Source of the DNA: Natrinema caseinilyticum
Lineage (GTDB): Archaea > Halobacteriota > Halobacteria > Halobacteriales > Natrialbaceae
Assembly (NCBI RefSeq): GCF_024227435.1
Contig: NZ_CP100446.1
Location: 434,001 to 498,000 of the forward strand
Direction of reading: 5' to 3'
Length of the DNA stretch: 64,000 nt
A program made the translations under genes and the position numbers. Positions 43,664 to 53,038 of the stretch are shown piece by piece. Each line of letters starts with the position of its first letter. The stretch's first letter is position 1. Under the pieces are notes generated by a model, which saw only the letters and a list, made by a program, of their open reading frames with translations, searched no databases and was not told where the DNA came from.

Positions 43664-44107
43664 ATGAAGTCCCGAAACCGCTCACCTGAGTACCTCACCG
43701 AACGAGAACTGTACAGGATCGTACTCGGTCTGGACGACTTCCGTACGGTTGCCACGAATCTCGTCGGACGGGTCGGATTTCGCTCCGCCAGCGTAGTCGA
43801 CTCGCGTCCGCACGACACCGTCATCTGCGCCGAACGCCGCGTCGGAGCCCAGAAACAACCGAGTTCGAACGACGCCGTCTTGGCGTCACCCGGTGTGTGG
43901 CTATCGAACACCGTATCCGTGCCGACTGTCGATGCAGACCCTGCTGCTCGCGAGTCTGGTGTCCGTCGCCGGCACGATCGACGTGGTGGGAGCGTCACAG
44001 TGACTCCAGGCGAACCGTCGGAAAGCCGTCGGCGATCGGCGAAACGACGGGTCGTCCGTACGGAACTCGTCCGTGAACACATCGAAGGCCGATCGGTGGG
44101 GCTGTAA
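43664..44107 (+). CDS. Doubtful 147-codon open frame
   Basis: The first 40 codons read as a sound protein start (MKSRNRSPEYLTERELYRIVL, DDFRTVATNLVGRVGF) with normal codon use, but the second half is Arg/Ser-rich and looks non-coding. It may be a truncated gene whose 3' part was replaced. I do not recognise the family. Confidence 0.25.
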   Translation: MKSRNRSPEYLTERELYRIVLGLDDFRTVATNLVGRVGFRSASVVDSRPHDTVICAERRVGAQKQPSSNDAVLASPGVWLSNTVSVPTVDADPAARESGVRRRHDRRGGSVTVTPGEPSESRRRSAKRRVVRTELVREHIEGRSVGL

Positions 44108-44440
44108 TTCGACGCTTTCCGAACGAGTGCCGAGGCTCTGGACGCTCCGGGCGGCGGCGCAACCGAGCCAACTCGCGCTCATCGCGCTGACCGTCGCACT
44201 CGGCGTCGGAATGGCGACCGCGGGACCACCGTTGACACCGAGCGAGTCCAGTCCCCTCGACGCGAGTTCGTCCTCGCTTCTCGAGTCGGTTCTTGTGGGC
44301 CCGATCGCACTGATTCCCGTTTCGATCGCGATCCACGACGCCAACGAGTACGTAGAGTCGAGACCGACGCACTGACCGATCGGACGCCGCTTTCGGGCGG
44401 TAGCGGGGCGCTCGTCCGGACGGGGTCTTCCACGATCGTG
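44070..44440 (+). pseudogene. UbiA-type prenyltransferase remnant with frameshift
   Basis: The frame ending at 44375 has RLWTLRAAAQPSQLALIALTV and VLVGPIALIPVSIAIHDANEY, close to the first helices of haloarchaeal UbiA proteins (the DANEY part stands for the NxxxDxxxD prenyl-diphosphate motif). From 44360 another frame continues the family sequence, ETDALTDRTPLSGGSGAL. So a one-base shift breaks the gene, and the remaining two thirds of a normal UbiA (about 280 residues) are missing. UbiA enzymes attach prenyl chains to quinone or other rings in the membrane. Confidence 0.65.
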
Positions 44441-44679
44441 CCGGGGTCGTCGCCGGCGCTTCGCTTTCTGGAATACGCCTGGACGAAAGAACCCGGACGG
44501 TTCGAGGCGCAATGTGTGAAACAGGTACTCACGCTCACTCGGGGTCGGACTGTCGTGTCACGAGCGACGCTGAGTTCGTGTCCACTAATCGATCGTTCGT
44601 GTCCGATGCACGATCGAGCACACGTTTTTACGTGCCCGTACCCGTGTCCTCGTAGGAATCGACCGACCGGAAAACGAAT

Positions 44680-45183
44680 ATGAAACGAAATACGTACGAC
44701 GCGATCGATGGCGTCTCGAGACGATCCGTTCTGACTCTCGGGATTACCGTCGGCGTCGGAACGATCGCAGGCTGTCTCGGAACGACCGACGAGACTGAGG
44801 AGGAGACAGAACGGGAAACCGGCGACGACGTTCCGCAGGGCGACGTCGGAAGTGAGATCAGCGAGGAAACGAGAGCGCTCGCTGCGGAGATGGTCGAAAC
44901 GATCGATGACGACCTCTCGGTTGCCGACTGGCAATTCCACAGCATGTTCGTCCCGGAATACACCGATAGCGGTGGCCTCGAGGCTGACGTCCAGATACTC
45001 GGAGACGCCTACGCCGACATCGTCGACCGGGGGTTCGACTATCGATCGATGCCCACCGCCCTGGACGAGAACGAGATCACGGACTTCATGGTCTTTCTCG
45101 AACCGGAGTGGGCAACCGCGTATCTCACCGGGGACTGGTCGAAAGAAACGTATTACGCGGAGATCGAAGCCTCCACGCACTGA
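44680..45183 (+). CDS. Tat-exported lipoprotein of unknown function
   Basis: 167 residues. SRRSVLTLGITVGVGTIAGC is a twin-Arg leader ending in a lipobox Cys near residue 32, so the mature protein is anchored on the cell surface. An acidic linker (ETEEETERETGDD) precedes a compact domain with DWQFHSMFVPEYTDSG and DFMVFLEPEWATAYLTGDW. No known domain is recognised. Upstream lies the short inverted repeat CACGT/ACGTG (44621-44634). Monocistronic. Confidence 0.75.
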   Translation: MKRNTYDAIDGVSRRSVLTLGITVGVGTIAGCLGTTDETEEETERETGDDVPQGDVGSEISEETRALAAEMVETIDDDLSVADWQFHSMFVPEYTDSGGLEADVQILGDAYADIVDRGFDYRSMPTALDENEITDFMVFLEPEWATAYLTGDWSKETYYAEIEASTH

Positions 45184-45487
45184 TCCCGAAAACCGTCCCA
45201 TCCTCTCGTTCGGCGTCGACTCAAGGGCTCACGGGAGTTCGAGCTATTTCTCCGATCGACGTGTTCTTGTCGGGTGTGTTTCCTCGACGAACGACCGCCC
45301 GTCGCTATTTATACGTTCCTGATGAACGTTCCGCTCGAATGTCCGATTTTGACGTCCTCGTCATCGGTGGCCGCAGACTCGGGCGGAACGGTCTTGTCCG
45401 GGCGGGCCCTCGGGCGGGGAACGGGAATCGTCTCGAATTTCTCGCCTCCGAACGTGGCGACGACCACCGAAATCAAGACGGGGCGGA
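45184..45487 (+). pseudogene. Promoter and first codons of a flavoprotein, rest lost
   Basis: TTTATA at 45308-45313 stands 28 bases before an ATG at 45339 that opens MSDFDVLVIGG, the start of FAD/NAD-binding oxidoreductases of the dihydrolipoamide dehydrogenase kind. After about 12 codons the reading loses all similarity. It appears to be the intact promoter and 5' end of a deleted gene. The remaining bases of this stretch show nothing else. Confidence 0.4.
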
Positions 45488-46207
45488 TCAATCCGTCGCC
45501 TCGAGCCGAACGGCAAACTCCCGGCCGAACGGCGGTTCGTAGGGTATTTCGATCGCTTCGTAAACGGCGGACGGGATGCTGATGTCGCCGAGGACGAGTT
45601 CGGCGGTCGTCTCGCAAAGCCCCGTTTTCGGAAGTGCGAGCGTAAGCGTTCGTGCTGGCCGAATTGCGGCGCCGGGTTCGTCGCCCGTCGTCGCGTCGAT
45701 ACCGGACGGAACGTCGAGCGACAGGACCCGCGTCGCAGCGTCGTCCGCCCACCGGACGAGTTCCTCCGACGGGCCACGGAGCGCCCCCTCGAGGCCGTAT
45801 CCGACGAGCGCGTCGACGACGAGTGCCGGCGTTTCGACGGTCGAAACGTCGGTCCGGATCGAGAGTCCCGTGCGCTCGAGTAGTTCGCACTGTCTCGCGA
45901 CGACGCCCTCGAGTTCCGCCGGCTCCCGATCGAGGACCACGGTTACCGGAAGCTCCCGATTTGCGAGATGGCGAGCGCACGCGAGGCCGCCACCGCCGTT
46001 GCCACCGCCGCCGGCGAGGACGACGACCGGGCCGTCCCGGGTGAGGGCTAGCGCCTCGCGGGCGAGTCCGCGACCGGCCTGTTCCATCATCTGGAGCAGG
46101 GACAATCCGTATTCTTCGACGGCGACTCGATCGACCTCGCGCATCTCGTCGGCGGTAACTGCAGTCACGCTACCACCGGACGTCGTTCGAAACGCGTGGA
46201 GATCCAT
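45488..46207 (-). CDS. NAD(P)H-hydrate epimerase (YjeF N-terminal domain)
   Basis: 239 residues from MDLHAFRTTSGGSVTAVTADEMREVDRVAVEEYG (start 46207; shown longer pieces are conserved). The family marks are MMEQAGRGLA, VVLAGGGGNGGGGLACARHL (the phosphate loop, usually GxGNNGGDG), VDALVGYGLEG and LDVPSGIDATTGD. The enzyme converts the R form of hydrated NAD(P)H to the S form for repair. The C-terminal dehydratase domain (YjeF C) is absent from this protein, as in some lineages. GGGGNGGGG in place of the usual GNNGGDG may affect the site. Monocistronic. Confidence 0.85.
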   Translation of the reverse strand: MDLHAFRTTSGGSVTAVTADEMREVDRVAVEEYGLSLLQMMEQAGRGLAREALALTRDGPVVVLAGGGGNGGGGLACARHLANRELPVTVVLDREPAELEGVVARQCELLERTGLSIRTDVSTVETPALVVDALVGYGLEGALRGPSEELVRWADDAATRVLSLDVPSGIDATTGDEPGAAIRPARTLTLALPKTGLCETTAELVLGDISIPSAVYEAIEIPYEPPFGREFAVRLEATD

Positions 46208-46654
46208 ATCGAGAGTACCGCGACGCGGGTGAACAGTCTTCGGTGGGGTAGTTCGGTACTCAGTCCGTGTCCGGCGGTACGTCGAGGTAATCGGATTCCC
46301 TCTCGCTTGCACGCCGCGTCACCGAAACCGTAAGCCCTCGCTGTACACGCTTTCTGCACGGAAGCGCACGTTGCCATCGTCGGTGCGTACGGCAGCGCCG
46401 GCGTCGCCCACTATCCCGAACTCGGCCTCTCGGCCGAGACGTCGGATTCGATCGCTCGAGGTGGCGTCGTTCCGTCGGTGGCCCGCTGGTCGCGCACGGA
46501 GTCGCTTCGCGAATTCTCACCGCCCCGATCTATCACACATCGGTGTGAACCGAAGACGGGGGCGGTATCGGGGTGAAGACGTCGTAACCCGGATACCTTG
46601 CAGTGTGCTAACGCTTTTAGGACACCAAACGTAAGTTGATAGTGTATAGTAACC
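46208..46654 (+). other. Intergenic stretch with a flavoprotein-like fragment
   Basis: On the plus strand near 46365-46410 a frame reads HVAIVGAYGSAGVA, the opening pattern of a haloarchaeal NAD/FAD-binding protein, then decays. The Gfo/Idh promoter must lie at the right end (AT-rich 46610-46650). No other gene is supported. Confidence 0.35.
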
Positions 46655-47773
46655 ATGGCACAATCAGCACCAACGAAGGAATCGGTTCGTGTGGGCGTCG
46701 TCGGACTCGGAGGCATGGGAGTACAACACGCCCGATCGGTCCAGTCCCTCGGCCATCGGGTCGTCGGCGGCGCCGACGTCGACTCGGAGACGCGAGAGCG
46801 ATTCGGCGAGGAGTTCGGCGCGCGAACGTACGACACCCACGAGGCGCTCTACGAAGGCGAAGAGCCAAACGCCGTGATCATCGCGACGCCGAACAAGTTC
46901 CACGAACCGACGGCCGTGGCGGCACTCGAACGCGGGATGAACGTACTCATCGAGAAGCCACTGGCACACACGCTCGAGAGCGCCGAACGAATCGCTCGAG
47001 CGGAACGGACGGCAGACGGGTTCGGAATGGTGGGCTTTCACAACCGATTTTCGCCAGCGACGACCGCCTTCAAGGAGTACCAGGCAAACGGCGCGTTCGG
47101 TGACGTGACGCACGTACAGGTCGACTACGTCCGACGTCGCGGCATTCCGGGGCGAAATTCCTGGTTTACGGATCCGGAGCACGCCGGCGGTGGTGCCTTG
47201 ATCGACATCGGCGTTCACGCGATCGATCTCGCCCTCTACGTGCTCGGATTCCCCCGCGTGGTCGAGGCGACGGGGATCAGCCGGTCCGAATTCGGCTGGC
47301 GATGGAAGTACGTCGATCCCGACCGTCCGGAATCGAGCGACTGGGACGGTGACGGAACGTCCTTCGCAGTGGACGACTCCGCGAGCGCGTTCATCCGAAC
47401 CGCAGACGACCGCACGGTCAGCGTCGAAGTGGCGTGGGCTGCCTCGCAGACGTCGCGAAACGACGTGGTCGTCCGCGGAACGGACGGGGGCGCGACGTTC
47501 GAACTCGGCGGTGACTCGCTGACGATCCACCACACGAGCACGAGGGGAACACCTCACTATCGGACGTCCGAGATCACCGCCACGCCACAGCTGACGCCGC
47601 ACGAAACGCAACTCGAGATGTTCCTCGAGGCAGTTGCGACTCGCGAACCCCCGGCGTGTAACACGTTCGACCAGGGGTTGATGGTCCAGAAGATCATCGA
47701 CTCCGTCTACCGATCCGAGGAGGACGGTCGCTCCATTTCCCTCGCACGTGCGGACGAGGAAATGCCGGCATAA
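46655..47773 (+). CDS. Gfo/Idh/MocA-family oxidoreductase
   Basis: 372 residues. The Rossmann start VGVVGLGGMGVQHARSVQSLG and the family motif VLIEKPLAHTLESAERI (EKP with the catalytic Lys) define Gfo/Idh/MocA enzymes. Substrate-domain marks are GGGALIDIGVHAIDLALYVLGFP and HETQLEMFLEAVATREPP. These NAD(P)-dependent enzymes oxidise sugars, inositols or sugar derivatives. No sugar-pathway partners lie next to it, so the substrate is open. Confidence 0.9.
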   Translation: MAQSAPTKESVRVGVVGLGGMGVQHARSVQSLGHRVVGGADVDSETRERFGEEFGARTYDTHEALYEGEEPNAVIIATPNKFHEPTAVAALERGMNVLIEKPLAHTLESAERIARAERTADGFGMVGFHNRFSPATTAFKEYQANGAFGDVTHVQVDYVRRRGIPGRNSWFTDPEHAGGGALIDIGVHAIDLALYVLGFPRVVEATGISRSEFGWRWKYVDPDRPESSDWDGDGTSFAVDDSASAFIRTADDRTVSVEVAWAASQTSRNDVVVRGTDGGATFELGGDSLTIHHTSTRGTPHYRTSEITATPQLTPHETQLEMFLEAVATREPPACNTFDQGLMVQKIIDSVYRSEEDGRSISLARADEEMPA

Positions 47774-48010
47774 TGTGACGAGGGCCAGGATTACTACGCC
47801 GTTCGACGGTCGATCGGGAGCGTCCCCGGCCGCATCGCTGGATCACGGTGACGAACGTCGTGTGGTGATCCCGAAGATGCGTAATCAACGGCGAAGGCGA
47901 TACAGCACGCTCGTCCCCGCGTCGCATCGCTCAGCCACCTCGAAATTGTCACACTCCTCGTTGGCGGTCCAATTGGAGCGCATGGTACACAGCAGACGGA
48001 TGCGACACTC

Positions 48011-49231
48011 TCAACCGACACCCTCCGCGAGCTTGTTCGCGTCCGGGTGACGGCGCAGCAACACCATCGATATCGTTCCCAGCAGCGGTCCGATCAGGAG
48101 CGGTGCGAAGGCCCATCTCCACCCCACCATCTCGGCGATTTTGGGTGTCAGCTGTATGGAACCGATCGTGAGAAGGAAGCCGATTGCCGTCTGAAACGTA
48201 AGCGCAGAGCCGACGTAACCCGGATCGGCCAGTTCCGAGACGGCAGCCGAGAACTGCGCCGAGTCCGCGACGATAACGAACCCCCAGAGCAAGACGAACG
48301 GTGCGACCACCCACACCGGAGCGCCGAAGACGAAACCGGCGAGCACGGTCGCCGAACCGCTGACGATCATGCTCGTCGCCGTGACGGTCGTCCGCCCCCA
48401 GCGGTCGGCTGCCGACCCGGCCAACCACGCACCGATGCCACCCACGGCGATAGTCCCGAACGTAAGCAGTGAAGCGAGTTCCTGGGGGTTCCGTACGCCT
48501 CGATGAGTGAAGCTGGCCACCAGAAACACGGGAATCCACGTCCAGACGGCGTACAGCTCCCACATGTGTCCGAAGTAGCCTCCGTTGGCGAGGATGACGC
48601 TCCGGTCGCGCAGGATACGCCCGAGGGCTCGCGGGTCGAACGGCGACGGGTCCGGTTGGTACGGTCCCTCTCTGTAGAACAAGGCGAGAACGGCGCCGAC
48701 CAGTGCGATGGTCGCCGATCCATAGAGAACGAGCCGTGGGTTTCCGACGCCACCGATCACTCGGAGGAGATGTGGCGCGGCCGAGCCGACCGTCAATGCG
48801 CCGACGAGGACGCCGATGGCCATTCCCCGCCCCGTCTTGAACCAGCCTGCCATCATCTTCATTCCGGTCGGATAGACACCTGCCAACGCGACACCCGTCA
48901 CGAATCGCAGCAGGATAGCCGGCAGGGCGGTGGTGACGAACGCTGCGAGGACGGCCGTCGCAGCAGCACCGAGGACCGCCGATCCGGCGAAGACGTACCT
49001 GGGCTGAAACGTATCCGAAATCGTCAGACTGGCAGACAGTAGCGCGCCGACGACGAATCCCAACTGGACGGCGTTGGTTAGCCACGCCTGTTGCGCATCC
49101 GAGAGTTCCCACAGTTGCGTCAACTCTGGAGAGACGGCTGAGGCGCTGAACCACAGCGTCATCGCGAACAGTTCGGCGAACCCCACCAGCAGGAGCGCCC
49201 GCCAGCGACCGCCGGCCATCGTATCCCTCAT
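48011..49231 (-). CDS. MFS transporter, CynX/NNP-like
   Basis: 406 residues with about twelve helices. The first helix FAELFAMTLWFSASAVSPEL, the motif A region VVGALLSASLTISDTFQPRYVF and GWFKTGRGMAIGVLVGALTVGSAAPHLL (helix 4-5) resemble the anion or cyanate/nitrate branch of the MFS. A second motif A copy, WLAGSAADRWGRTTVT, marks the C-terminal half. A start at the ATG 4 codons later is possible. Substrate not known. Monocistronic. Confidence 0.85.
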   Translation of the reverse strand: MRDTMAGGRWRALLLVGFAELFAMTLWFSASAVSPELTQLWELSDAQQAWLTNAVQLGFVVGALLSASLTISDTFQPRYVFAGSAVLGAAATAVLAAFVTTALPAILLRFVTGVALAGVYPTGMKMMAGWFKTGRGMAIGVLVGALTVGSAAPHLLRVIGGVGNPRLVLYGSATIALVGAVLALFYREGPYQPDPSPFDPRALGRILRDRSVILANGGYFGHMWELYAVWTWIPVFLVASFTHRGVRNPQELASLLTFGTIAVGGIGAWLAGSAADRWGRTTVTATSMIVSGSATVLAGFVFGAPVWVVAPFVLLWGFVIVADSAQFSAAVSELADPGYVGSALTFQTAIGFLLTIGSIQLTPKIAEMVGWRWAFAPLLIGPLLGTISMVLLRRHPDANKLAEGVG

Positions 49232-49362
49232 TATCCGATACCTTGTGCGAATCGTAGTAATGGTTGTGCTACCCTGCTAAACTGCCACGAAGTTGAATAC
49301 TTCGAGACGTCGAACGCGTCTCGACGGACCGAGAATAACGGTGTTCTCCACATCAAGGAGGT

Positions 49363-49709
49363 ATGGCTATCGATGAGTGGCCTCGAACGGCGCGAGAGCC
49401 ATCGACGGCACCGATGCCGATCCCCGAGAAGTGGGCGGAGCTGCGGCCAGTCCGCTGCTACGTGGCTGAATATCAGTTACGACGCGGTACCCGACTAACG
49501 GAATCTCGAGTACGGTCCTCTCGGACGTCCTGGCGGATCTCGAGGAGAAGCAGTTGATACACAGGGAAATCGTCAGCGAAAAACCGGTGCGCGTCGAGTA
49601 CTCGCCGACCAAACACGGCGAATCGCTCGAACCGGTCATCCAGGAGATGGCGAAGTGGGGCCAGGAACACCTCACGGCGGCGGTGGACGAGGAGAGTTCG
49701 ATCGTCTGA
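49363..49709 (+). pseudogene. HxlR-type winged-helix regulator, degraded
   Basis: The 3' half (frame of 49497-49709) is clearly HxlR family: GISSTVLSDVLADLEEKQLIHREIVSEKPVRVEYSPTKHG (in two pieces), EPVIQEMAKWGQEHL. The 5' half lies in another frame (from 49363) and retains only IPEKWAEL, where a normal HxlR has IGGKW followed by about 25 residues before the conserved part. So the gene has lost sequence and frame near 49450-49495. No intact product is expected. Confidence 0.6.
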
Positions 49710-49889
49710 GGGAGTGCGACGTGTTCGTTCGCGCTTCGTAGTTTCGTCACATTCTGCCGTATCGCACTCGTTGGGCAGTCCAACGTGTAGTACCGCCGAA
49801 TCGGCGCGACGACCTGTTCGCTTCTCGAGGGAGCCAGAACGTGATATTGCCAAGAGGGGAAATTTGCCGAATTGGATGATTTAAAACCA

Positions 49890-49900
49890 TATATATACAT
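49890..49900 (+). promoter_or_regulatory. TATA element of the transhydrogenase operon
   Basis: CATATATATAC lies about 30 bases before the ATG at 49927 and supports that start (rather than the TTG at 49906) with a very short leader. Confidence 0.5.
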
Positions 49901-49926
49901 ATCAGTTGTCGGTAGAGAAAATCGCT

Positions 49927-51150
49927 ATGATAATCGGTGTCCCAAGTGAGGATGCGGAAAACGAGACGCGAGCCGCGCTGACACCTTCTGTCGCGGAGGA
50001 CCTCGTCGAGCGTGGGTTCGACGTTCTCGTTTCGGCCGGTACCGGCGAGGATGCGGGCTGGAGTGATGCTGAGTACCAGGACGTCGGATGTGAACTGGTC
50101 GACGACCGCGCCGCGGTTTTCGAACGGGCCGATGTGATCTTTCAGGTCCGCGGGCTCGGTGCCGCGCCGGACGGCGAAGCCGACCCGTACGCCGAGGGCC
50201 AGTTCGTGATCGGGCTCCTCGGACCGTACGGTCTCGAGGACGAACTGGAGACGCTGGCCGAGCGCGACGTCACCGCGTTCGCACTCGAGCTCATCCCGCG
50301 GGTCAGTCGAGCACAGAGTATGGACGCGCTCTCGTCGATGGCCAGCGTCGGCGGCTACAAGGCCGCCCTGGTCGCGGCCGAGGAGTTGCCGAAGCTGTTC
50401 CCGATGCAGATGACTGCGGCGGGAACCGTCCGACCCGCGGACGTGTTCGTCGTGGGTGCCGGCGTCGCGGGTCTGCAGGCGATCGCGACGGCGGACCGAC
50501 TCGGTGCCAACGTGCGTGCCTACGACATCCGACCGGAAGTAAAAGAGGAAGTCGAGAGCCTCGGCGCGGAGTTCGTCGAACTCGACCTGGAAACTGACGA
50601 CGCGTCCGACGAGGAGGGCCACGCCAGAGAACAGGACGAGGAGTTCTACCGGAAACAACGCGAGATGATGAATCGCGTGATCGCCGACTCCGACGTCGTA
50701 ATTACGACGGCGGCCGTCCCCGGCAAACCGTCTCCGGAACTCGTGACCAACGAGATGATCGAGGGAATGGAGACGGGGTCGGTCATCGTCGACCTCGCGG
50801 CCGAAGGTGGCGGTAACTGCGAACCCACGCGGGCGGACGAGACGGTCACCTACGAGGGTGTCACCGTATTCGGCCCCACCAATCTGCCGGGAACTGTCTC
50901 TCGCACGACGAGTCGACTCTACGCGAACAACGTAACCAATTTTCTCGACAATTTACTCGAAGACGATGAACTCACGATCGATGCCACAGACGAAATCGTG
51001 GACGCGACGATGCTCACCCACGATGGAACGATCCGAAACCCGCACGAACAGTCCGACGAAGAAGATGACGAAGAGGCGGAGGGCGAATCCGACGACGCCG
51101 CAGGCGACGAAGACGAAGAGACGACCGCGGAGGCGACCGATGACGAATAA
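49927..51150 (+). CDS. pntAA: NAD(P) transhydrogenase, NAD-binding alpha subunit
   Basis: 407 residues from MIIGVPSEDAENETRAALTP (49927). Family marks are ETRAALTPSVAEDLVERGFDV, RAQSMDALSSMASVGGYKA, the NAD Rossmann motif VFVVGAGVAGLQAIATADRLGA and VITTAAVPGKPSPELV with the NAD-site loop. This is the NAD(H)-binding domain I of proton-translocating transhydrogenase. An acidic tail of about 45 residues (EEDDEEAEGESDD) is a halophile extension. The next two genes give the remaining parts, so the enzyme is of the three-subunit kind. It couples hydride transfer between NADH and NADP to proton flow. Confidence 0.95.
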   Translation: MIIGVPSEDAENETRAALTPSVAEDLVERGFDVLVSAGTGEDAGWSDAEYQDVGCELVDDRAAVFERADVIFQVRGLGAAPDGEADPYAEGQFVIGLLGPYGLEDELETLAERDVTAFALELIPRVSRAQSMDALSSMASVGGYKAALVAAEELPKLFPMQMTAAGTVRPADVFVVGAGVAGLQAIATADRLGANVRAYDIRPEVKEEVESLGAEFVELDLETDDASDEEGHAREQDEEFYRKQREMMNRVIADSDVVITTAAVPGKPSPELVTNEMIEGMETGSVIVDLAAEGGGNCEPTRADETVTYEGVTVFGPTNLPGTVSRTTSRLYANNVTNFLDNLLEDDELTIDATDEIVDATMLTHDGTIRNPHEQSDEEDDEEAEGESDDAAGDEDEETTAEATDDE

Positions 51151-51198
51151 TCGCCGCACCGACGAACGCACCGCAGTCGCCGTCGAACGGAGGGACCG

Positions 51199-51483
51199 AT
51201 GAGCGAGATCGTTACGTACCTGACGTTCTTCGTACTGGCCGCGTTCCTCGGTTACTCGGTCATCACGAAGATTCCGGCGACGCTCCACACGCCGCTTATG
51301 TCCGGTTCCAACGCCATTACGGGCATCACGCTGGTGGGCGCGGTCGTCGTCGCCGGCTCGAGTTCGTCCACCCTGGCGACGGCGCTCGGCTTCCTGGCGG
51401 TGGTCATGGCGACGGTCAACGTCGTCGGCGGCTACATGGTGAGCCACTTCATGCTCTCTGACTTTCACGGAGGAGGTGACTGA
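51199..51483 (+). CDS. pntAB: NAD(P) transhydrogenase, small membrane subunit
   Basis: 94 residues with three to four membrane helices: YLTFFVLAAFLGYSVITKIP, ITGITLVGAVVVAGS and LGFLAVVMATVNVVGGYMVSHFML. HTPLMSGSNAITGI is the strongly conserved family motif. It forms part of the proton channel (domain II) with PntB. It lies 48 bases after pntAA and the stop is 3 bases before pntB. Confidence 0.95.
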   Translation: MSEIVTYLTFFVLAAFLGYSVITKIPATLHTPLMSGSNAITGITLVGAVVVAGSSSSTLATALGFLAVVMATVNVVGGYMVSHFMLSDFHGGGD

Positions 51484-51486
51484 CGG

Positions 51487-52923
51487 ATGGTGGAACTGTT
51501 CTCCGAGACGGTCCTCTCGCTCGTCTATCTGATCGCCGCGATCCTGTTCATCCAGGGGTTGCGGGACATGACGCACCCACGGACTGCGGTTCGCGGGAAT
51601 CTCACGTCAGCGGCGGGGATGTTCGTCGCCGTCGGTGCGACCGTCCTCTGGTTCGACATCCTCCGACCCGAGGTGCTCCTCGGTGGGCTCGTCGTCGGTG
51701 CGACCCTCGGCGTGGGACTCTCAACGACGGTCGAGATGACGGAGATGCCCCAGCTGGTCGGGCTGTTCAACGGGCTGGGTGGCGGTGCCTCGGCGCTCGT
51801 CGCGGGCGCGGAGGTCTTCCAGCTCGGGACCGTAAACGGCGGTGCGATTCCAGCCGAGGTGGGGACCGCTGCGGCCGCATCCGGAATCGTCGGCGCGGTC
51901 ACCTTCACGGGAAGTATGGTCGCCGCGGGCAAGTTACACGGCGTGGTCACCGGATCGGCGATTCGATACACGGGTGAACACGTCGTCAAGGCGGTGTTGT
52001 TGCTGGTCGCGGTTCTGAGCGGCGTGTACATGATCGTCCAGCCGGACGTGCTCGCAGGTGTGCTCCAGGGGTCGATGGTGCCCTCCTACTGGCTCCTGAT
52101 CGTCGCCGCCTCGGTGCTCGGGGTGATGCTCGTCATCCCCATCGGGGGCGCGGACATGCCCGTCGTCATCTCGCTGTTGAACGCCTACTCCGGCCTGGCC
52201 GCCGCGGGGACCGGGTTCGTCCTCGGGAACAGCGCGCTGATCATCGCCGGTACGCTCGTCGGTGCGGCCGGCATCATCCTCACGGTCATCATGTGCGAAT
52301 CGATGAACCGCTCGCTGGCGAACGTCCTCTTCGGCGGGTTCGGCGAGGCGGCCGCCTCCTCCGAAGAGATGGACGAAATCTACGAGGGCAACATCACGGA
52401 GACCTCCCCCGAAGAGCTCGACATGCTCCTCGACACCGCCGGTCGGGTCGTCATCGTTCCCGGCTACGGGATGGCCGTCGCCCAGGCACAACACGCAGTC
52501 GCCGAACTCGCCGAACTGCTCGACGAAGACGACGTCGAGGTCGAATTCGGCATTCACCCCGTCGCAGGCCGAATGCCGGGGCACATGAACGTGCTCCTGG
52601 CCGAAGCGGACGTTCCCTACGACAAGATGAAAGAACTCGAGGAGGTCAATCCGACCTTCGCCCAGACCGACGTCGTGATCGTGATCGGCTCGAACGACGT
52701 CGTGAATCCGCTCGCGAATACTGACGACTCGAGCCCGATCGCCGGGATGCCCGTCCTCAACGTCGCGGAGGCGGGGACCGTCGTCGTCAACAAACGTAGC
52801 CTCAGTCCCGGGTTCTCCGGCATCCCGAACCCGTTGTTCGCCGAAGACAACTGCCTGATGCTCTTTGGTGACGGGCAGGAAACGATGCAGGAGGTCGTGA
52901 GTCAGTACAAAGAAAGTCACTGA
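51487..52923 (+). CDS. pntB: NAD(P) transhydrogenase beta subunit
   Basis: 478 residues. The first 280 form eight to nine membrane helices (GNLTSAAGMFVAVGATV, FNGLGGGASALVAGAEV, GGADMPVVISLLNAYSGLAAAGTGF), the last 180 the NADP-binding domain III: VVIVPGYGMAVAQAQHAVAELA, HPVAGRMPGHMNVLLAEADVPYDK and VVIVIGSNDVVNP, ending with FGDGQETMQEVV. Length and order fit PntB of the family. It completes the operon, which has no further gene except a malic-enzyme remnant. Confidence 0.95.
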   Translation: MVELFSETVLSLVYLIAAILFIQGLRDMTHPRTAVRGNLTSAAGMFVAVGATVLWFDILRPEVLLGGLVVGATLGVGLSTTVEMTEMPQLVGLFNGLGGGASALVAGAEVFQLGTVNGGAIPAEVGTAAAASGIVGAVTFTGSMVAAGKLHGVVTGSAIRYTGEHVVKAVLLLVAVLSGVYMIVQPDVLAGVLQGSMVPSYWLLIVAASVLGVMLVIPIGGADMPVVISLLNAYSGLAAAGTGFVLGNSALIIAGTLVGAAGIILTVIMCESMNRSLANVLFGGFGEAAASSEEMDEIYEGNITETSPEELDMLLDTAGRVVIVPGYGMAVAQAQHAVAELAELLDEDDVEVEFGIHPVAGRMPGHMNVLLAEADVPYDKMKELEEVNPTFAQTDVVIVIGSNDVVNPLANTDDSSPIAGMPVLNVAEAGTVVVNKRSLSPGFSGIPNPLFAEDNCLMLFGDGQETMQEVVSQYKESH

Positions 52924-53038
52924 ATTTCGAGCCGACACTACGACGATGCGAAAGATTGTTCGTCGCAGTACCGCGAGTGGTCGAGAATTTTGGCGTCCGT
53001 GAAGCATCTCTCTTCGATGGAGTAGCGTATTCGAATGA

